From Branchinecta lynchi (Eukaryota; Arthropoda; Branchiopoda; Anostraca; Branchinectidae): DNA of 64,000 nucleotides. The notes below the pieces were generated by a model. That model saw nothing but the letters and a program-made list of their open reading frames with translations. It did not search any database and was not told the DNA's origin. The stretch covers positions 1 through 64,000 of the forward strand of contig JAKZAP010000176.1 of the NCBI GenBank assembly GCA_023053575.1, read 5' to 3'. Each line of letters opens with the position of its first letter. Within the stretch, counting starts at the first letter, position 1. Of this stretch, positions 63,001-64,000 are shown piece after piece. Both the position numbers and the translations under genes were made by a program.

Positions 63001-64000
63001 AACAAACCTTGTGGGGAAACAAACCTAGTGAGAAAACAAACCTAGTGAGAAAACGAACCTTGTGGGAAAACCAACCTTATGGGAAAACAAACCTAGTGGG
63101 AAAACAAACCTTGTGGGGAAACAAACCTTTCGGGAAAACAAACCTTGTGGGAAGACCAACCTAGTGGGAAAACAAACCTTGTGAGAAAACAAACCTTGTG
63201 GGAAAACCAACCTTATAGGGAAACAAACCCTGCGGGAAAACCAACCTTGTGGTAAAACCAACCTTGCGGGAAAGTGAACCTTTTGGGAAAACCAACACAG
63301 TGGGAAAACAAACCTTGTGAGAAAACGATCCTTGTGGGAAAATAAACCTTGTGGGGAAACAAACCTTGTGGGGAAACAAACCTTGTGGGAAAACTAACCT
63401 TGTGGGAAAACAAACCTTGCAGGAAAACTAACCTTGTGGGAAAACAAACCCTGCGGGAAAACCAACCTTGTGGGAAAACCAACCTTGTGGGGAAACAAAC
63501 CTTTCGGGAAAACCAACCTTGTGGGAAAACAAACCTTGTGGGAAAACAAACCTAGTGGGAAAACAAACCTTGTGGGAAAACAAACCTTGTGAGAAAACAA
63601 ACCTTGTGGGGAAACAAACCTAGTGGGAAAACAAACCTTGTGAGAAAACAAACCTTGTGGGAAAACCAACCTTATGGGAAAACAAACCTAGTGGGAAAAC
63701 AAACAATGTGGGGAAACAAACCTTTTGGGAGAACCAACCTTGTGGGAAAACAAACCTTGTGGGAAAACAAACCTTGTGGGAAAACAAACCTTGTGGGAAA
63801 ACAAACCTTACGGGAAAACAAACCTTGTGGGGAAACAAACCTTGTGGGAAAACCAACTTTGCGGGAAAGCGAACCTTTTGGGAAAACCAACACAGTGGGA
63901 AAACAAACCTTGTGGGAAAACCAACCTTGCGGGAAAACCAACCTTGGGGGAAAATAAAGCTTGTGGGAAAACCAACCTAGTGGGAAAAACAACCTAGTGG
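60016..64000 (+). repeat. Higher-order satellite duplication, 3,009-bp offset
   Basis: 60,016-60,991 matches 63,025-64,000 with offset 3,009 bp (177 monomers). Examples are the TTATAGGGAAAC and GTGGTAAAACC monomers and the AACAATGTGGGG monomer. The second copy is cut by the window end. Confidence 0.75.

Larger units (their letters stand above)
26865..64000 (+). repeat. 17-bp satellite array, right domain (open at window end)
   Basis: About 2,180 monomers of CCTTGTGGGAAAACAAA, continuing past the window. Frequent variants are AAAACCAA, GGGGAAAC, TTGCGGG, CTGCGGG, TAGTGGG, TTATGGG, TTTCGGG, TTGTGAG and the marker CACAGTGGG, which often follows CCTTTTGGG. Variants appear in fixed orders, giving higher-order repeats of many lengths. 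Register breaks include GGGAAAAGGGAAAAC near 44,198 and ATGGGAAAATGGGGAAAC near 55,890 and 58,845. The last two are copies of the same break, so breaks were amplified with their surroundings. Long frames such as minus 40,840-42,384 are by-products. Confidence 0.95.

Noticed and set aside
18957..64000. CENP-B box within the 17-bp monomer
   Set aside because: The length (17 bp) is suggestive, but the required TTCG, A and CGGG positions do not line up in the consensus or in the TTTCGGG variants, on either strand.
18957..64000. CRISPR array
   Set aside because: There are no alternating repeats and unique spacers. Monomers abut each other and the context is eukaryotic retroelements.
18957..64000. 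Telomeric repeat
   Set aside because: The monomer is unlike TTAGG or TTAGGG types, it changes orientation internally, and no chromosome end is shown.
18957..64000. G-quadruplex array from GGG every 17 bp
   Set aside because: Loops would be 14 nt, which is too long for a strong prediction, and most G runs are only three bases.

Overview
The window is animal nuclear DNA made of transposon remnants followed by a very large satellite. I see no single-copy host gene. The retroelement mix (several non-LTR families with tetranucleotide 3' tails, a Ty3/gypsy fragment, a tRNA-derived SINE, a foldback-type element, a candidate Penelope-type hammerhead motif) suggests an invertebrate, most likely an arthropod. 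The species cannot be named from sequence alone.

Layout, 1 to 18,956: a mosaic of mobile-element relics. A piece of a ~425-bp repeat family (1-180) is joined to a minus-strand R1-like LINE fragment with a YADD box (about 178-1535). A second LINE pseudogene with a PQGG box lies at 1613-2180, and a relative of it at 12,484-12,720. A third LINE family has a plus-strand relic (3330-3815) and a fresher minus-strand copy with a 325-codon open frame (7779-8845). A family with long terminal inverted repeats and a ~135-bp internal tandem unit (here 'foldback element') has copies at 6418-6786, 7246 to about 9360, 15,369-15,397 and 18,446-18,956. Other items are a SINE (6852-6976), a candidate hammerhead motif (11,353-11,413), a two-copy ~425-bp tandem repeat (11,509-12,482), a gypsy RNase H fragment (about 17,440-17,656) and a 138-bp direct repeat.

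Layout, 18,957 to 64,000: one uninterrupted satellite array, about 45 kb, of a 17-bp monomer with consensus CCTTGTGGGAAAACAAA (or its complement). It runs off the right edge. Monomer polarity flips once, at 26,864/26,865, giving a ~7.9-kb domain and a domain of at least 37.1 kb. Variant monomers occur in fixed orders repeated over hundreds to thousands of bases, which is higher-order structure. The consensus has no stop in any of six frames, so the array is full of long spurious open frames.

Main idea: the satellite starts inside a foldback element, at the place where the next internal ~135-bp unit should show its GGTTTTGGCC motif. This looks like a satellite that arose in, or invaded, the internal repeats of a transposon. 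The right terminal repeat of that element, if it survives, should lie beyond the array. The six-frame openness, the polarity switch and the offset inverted duplication are further features worth testing.
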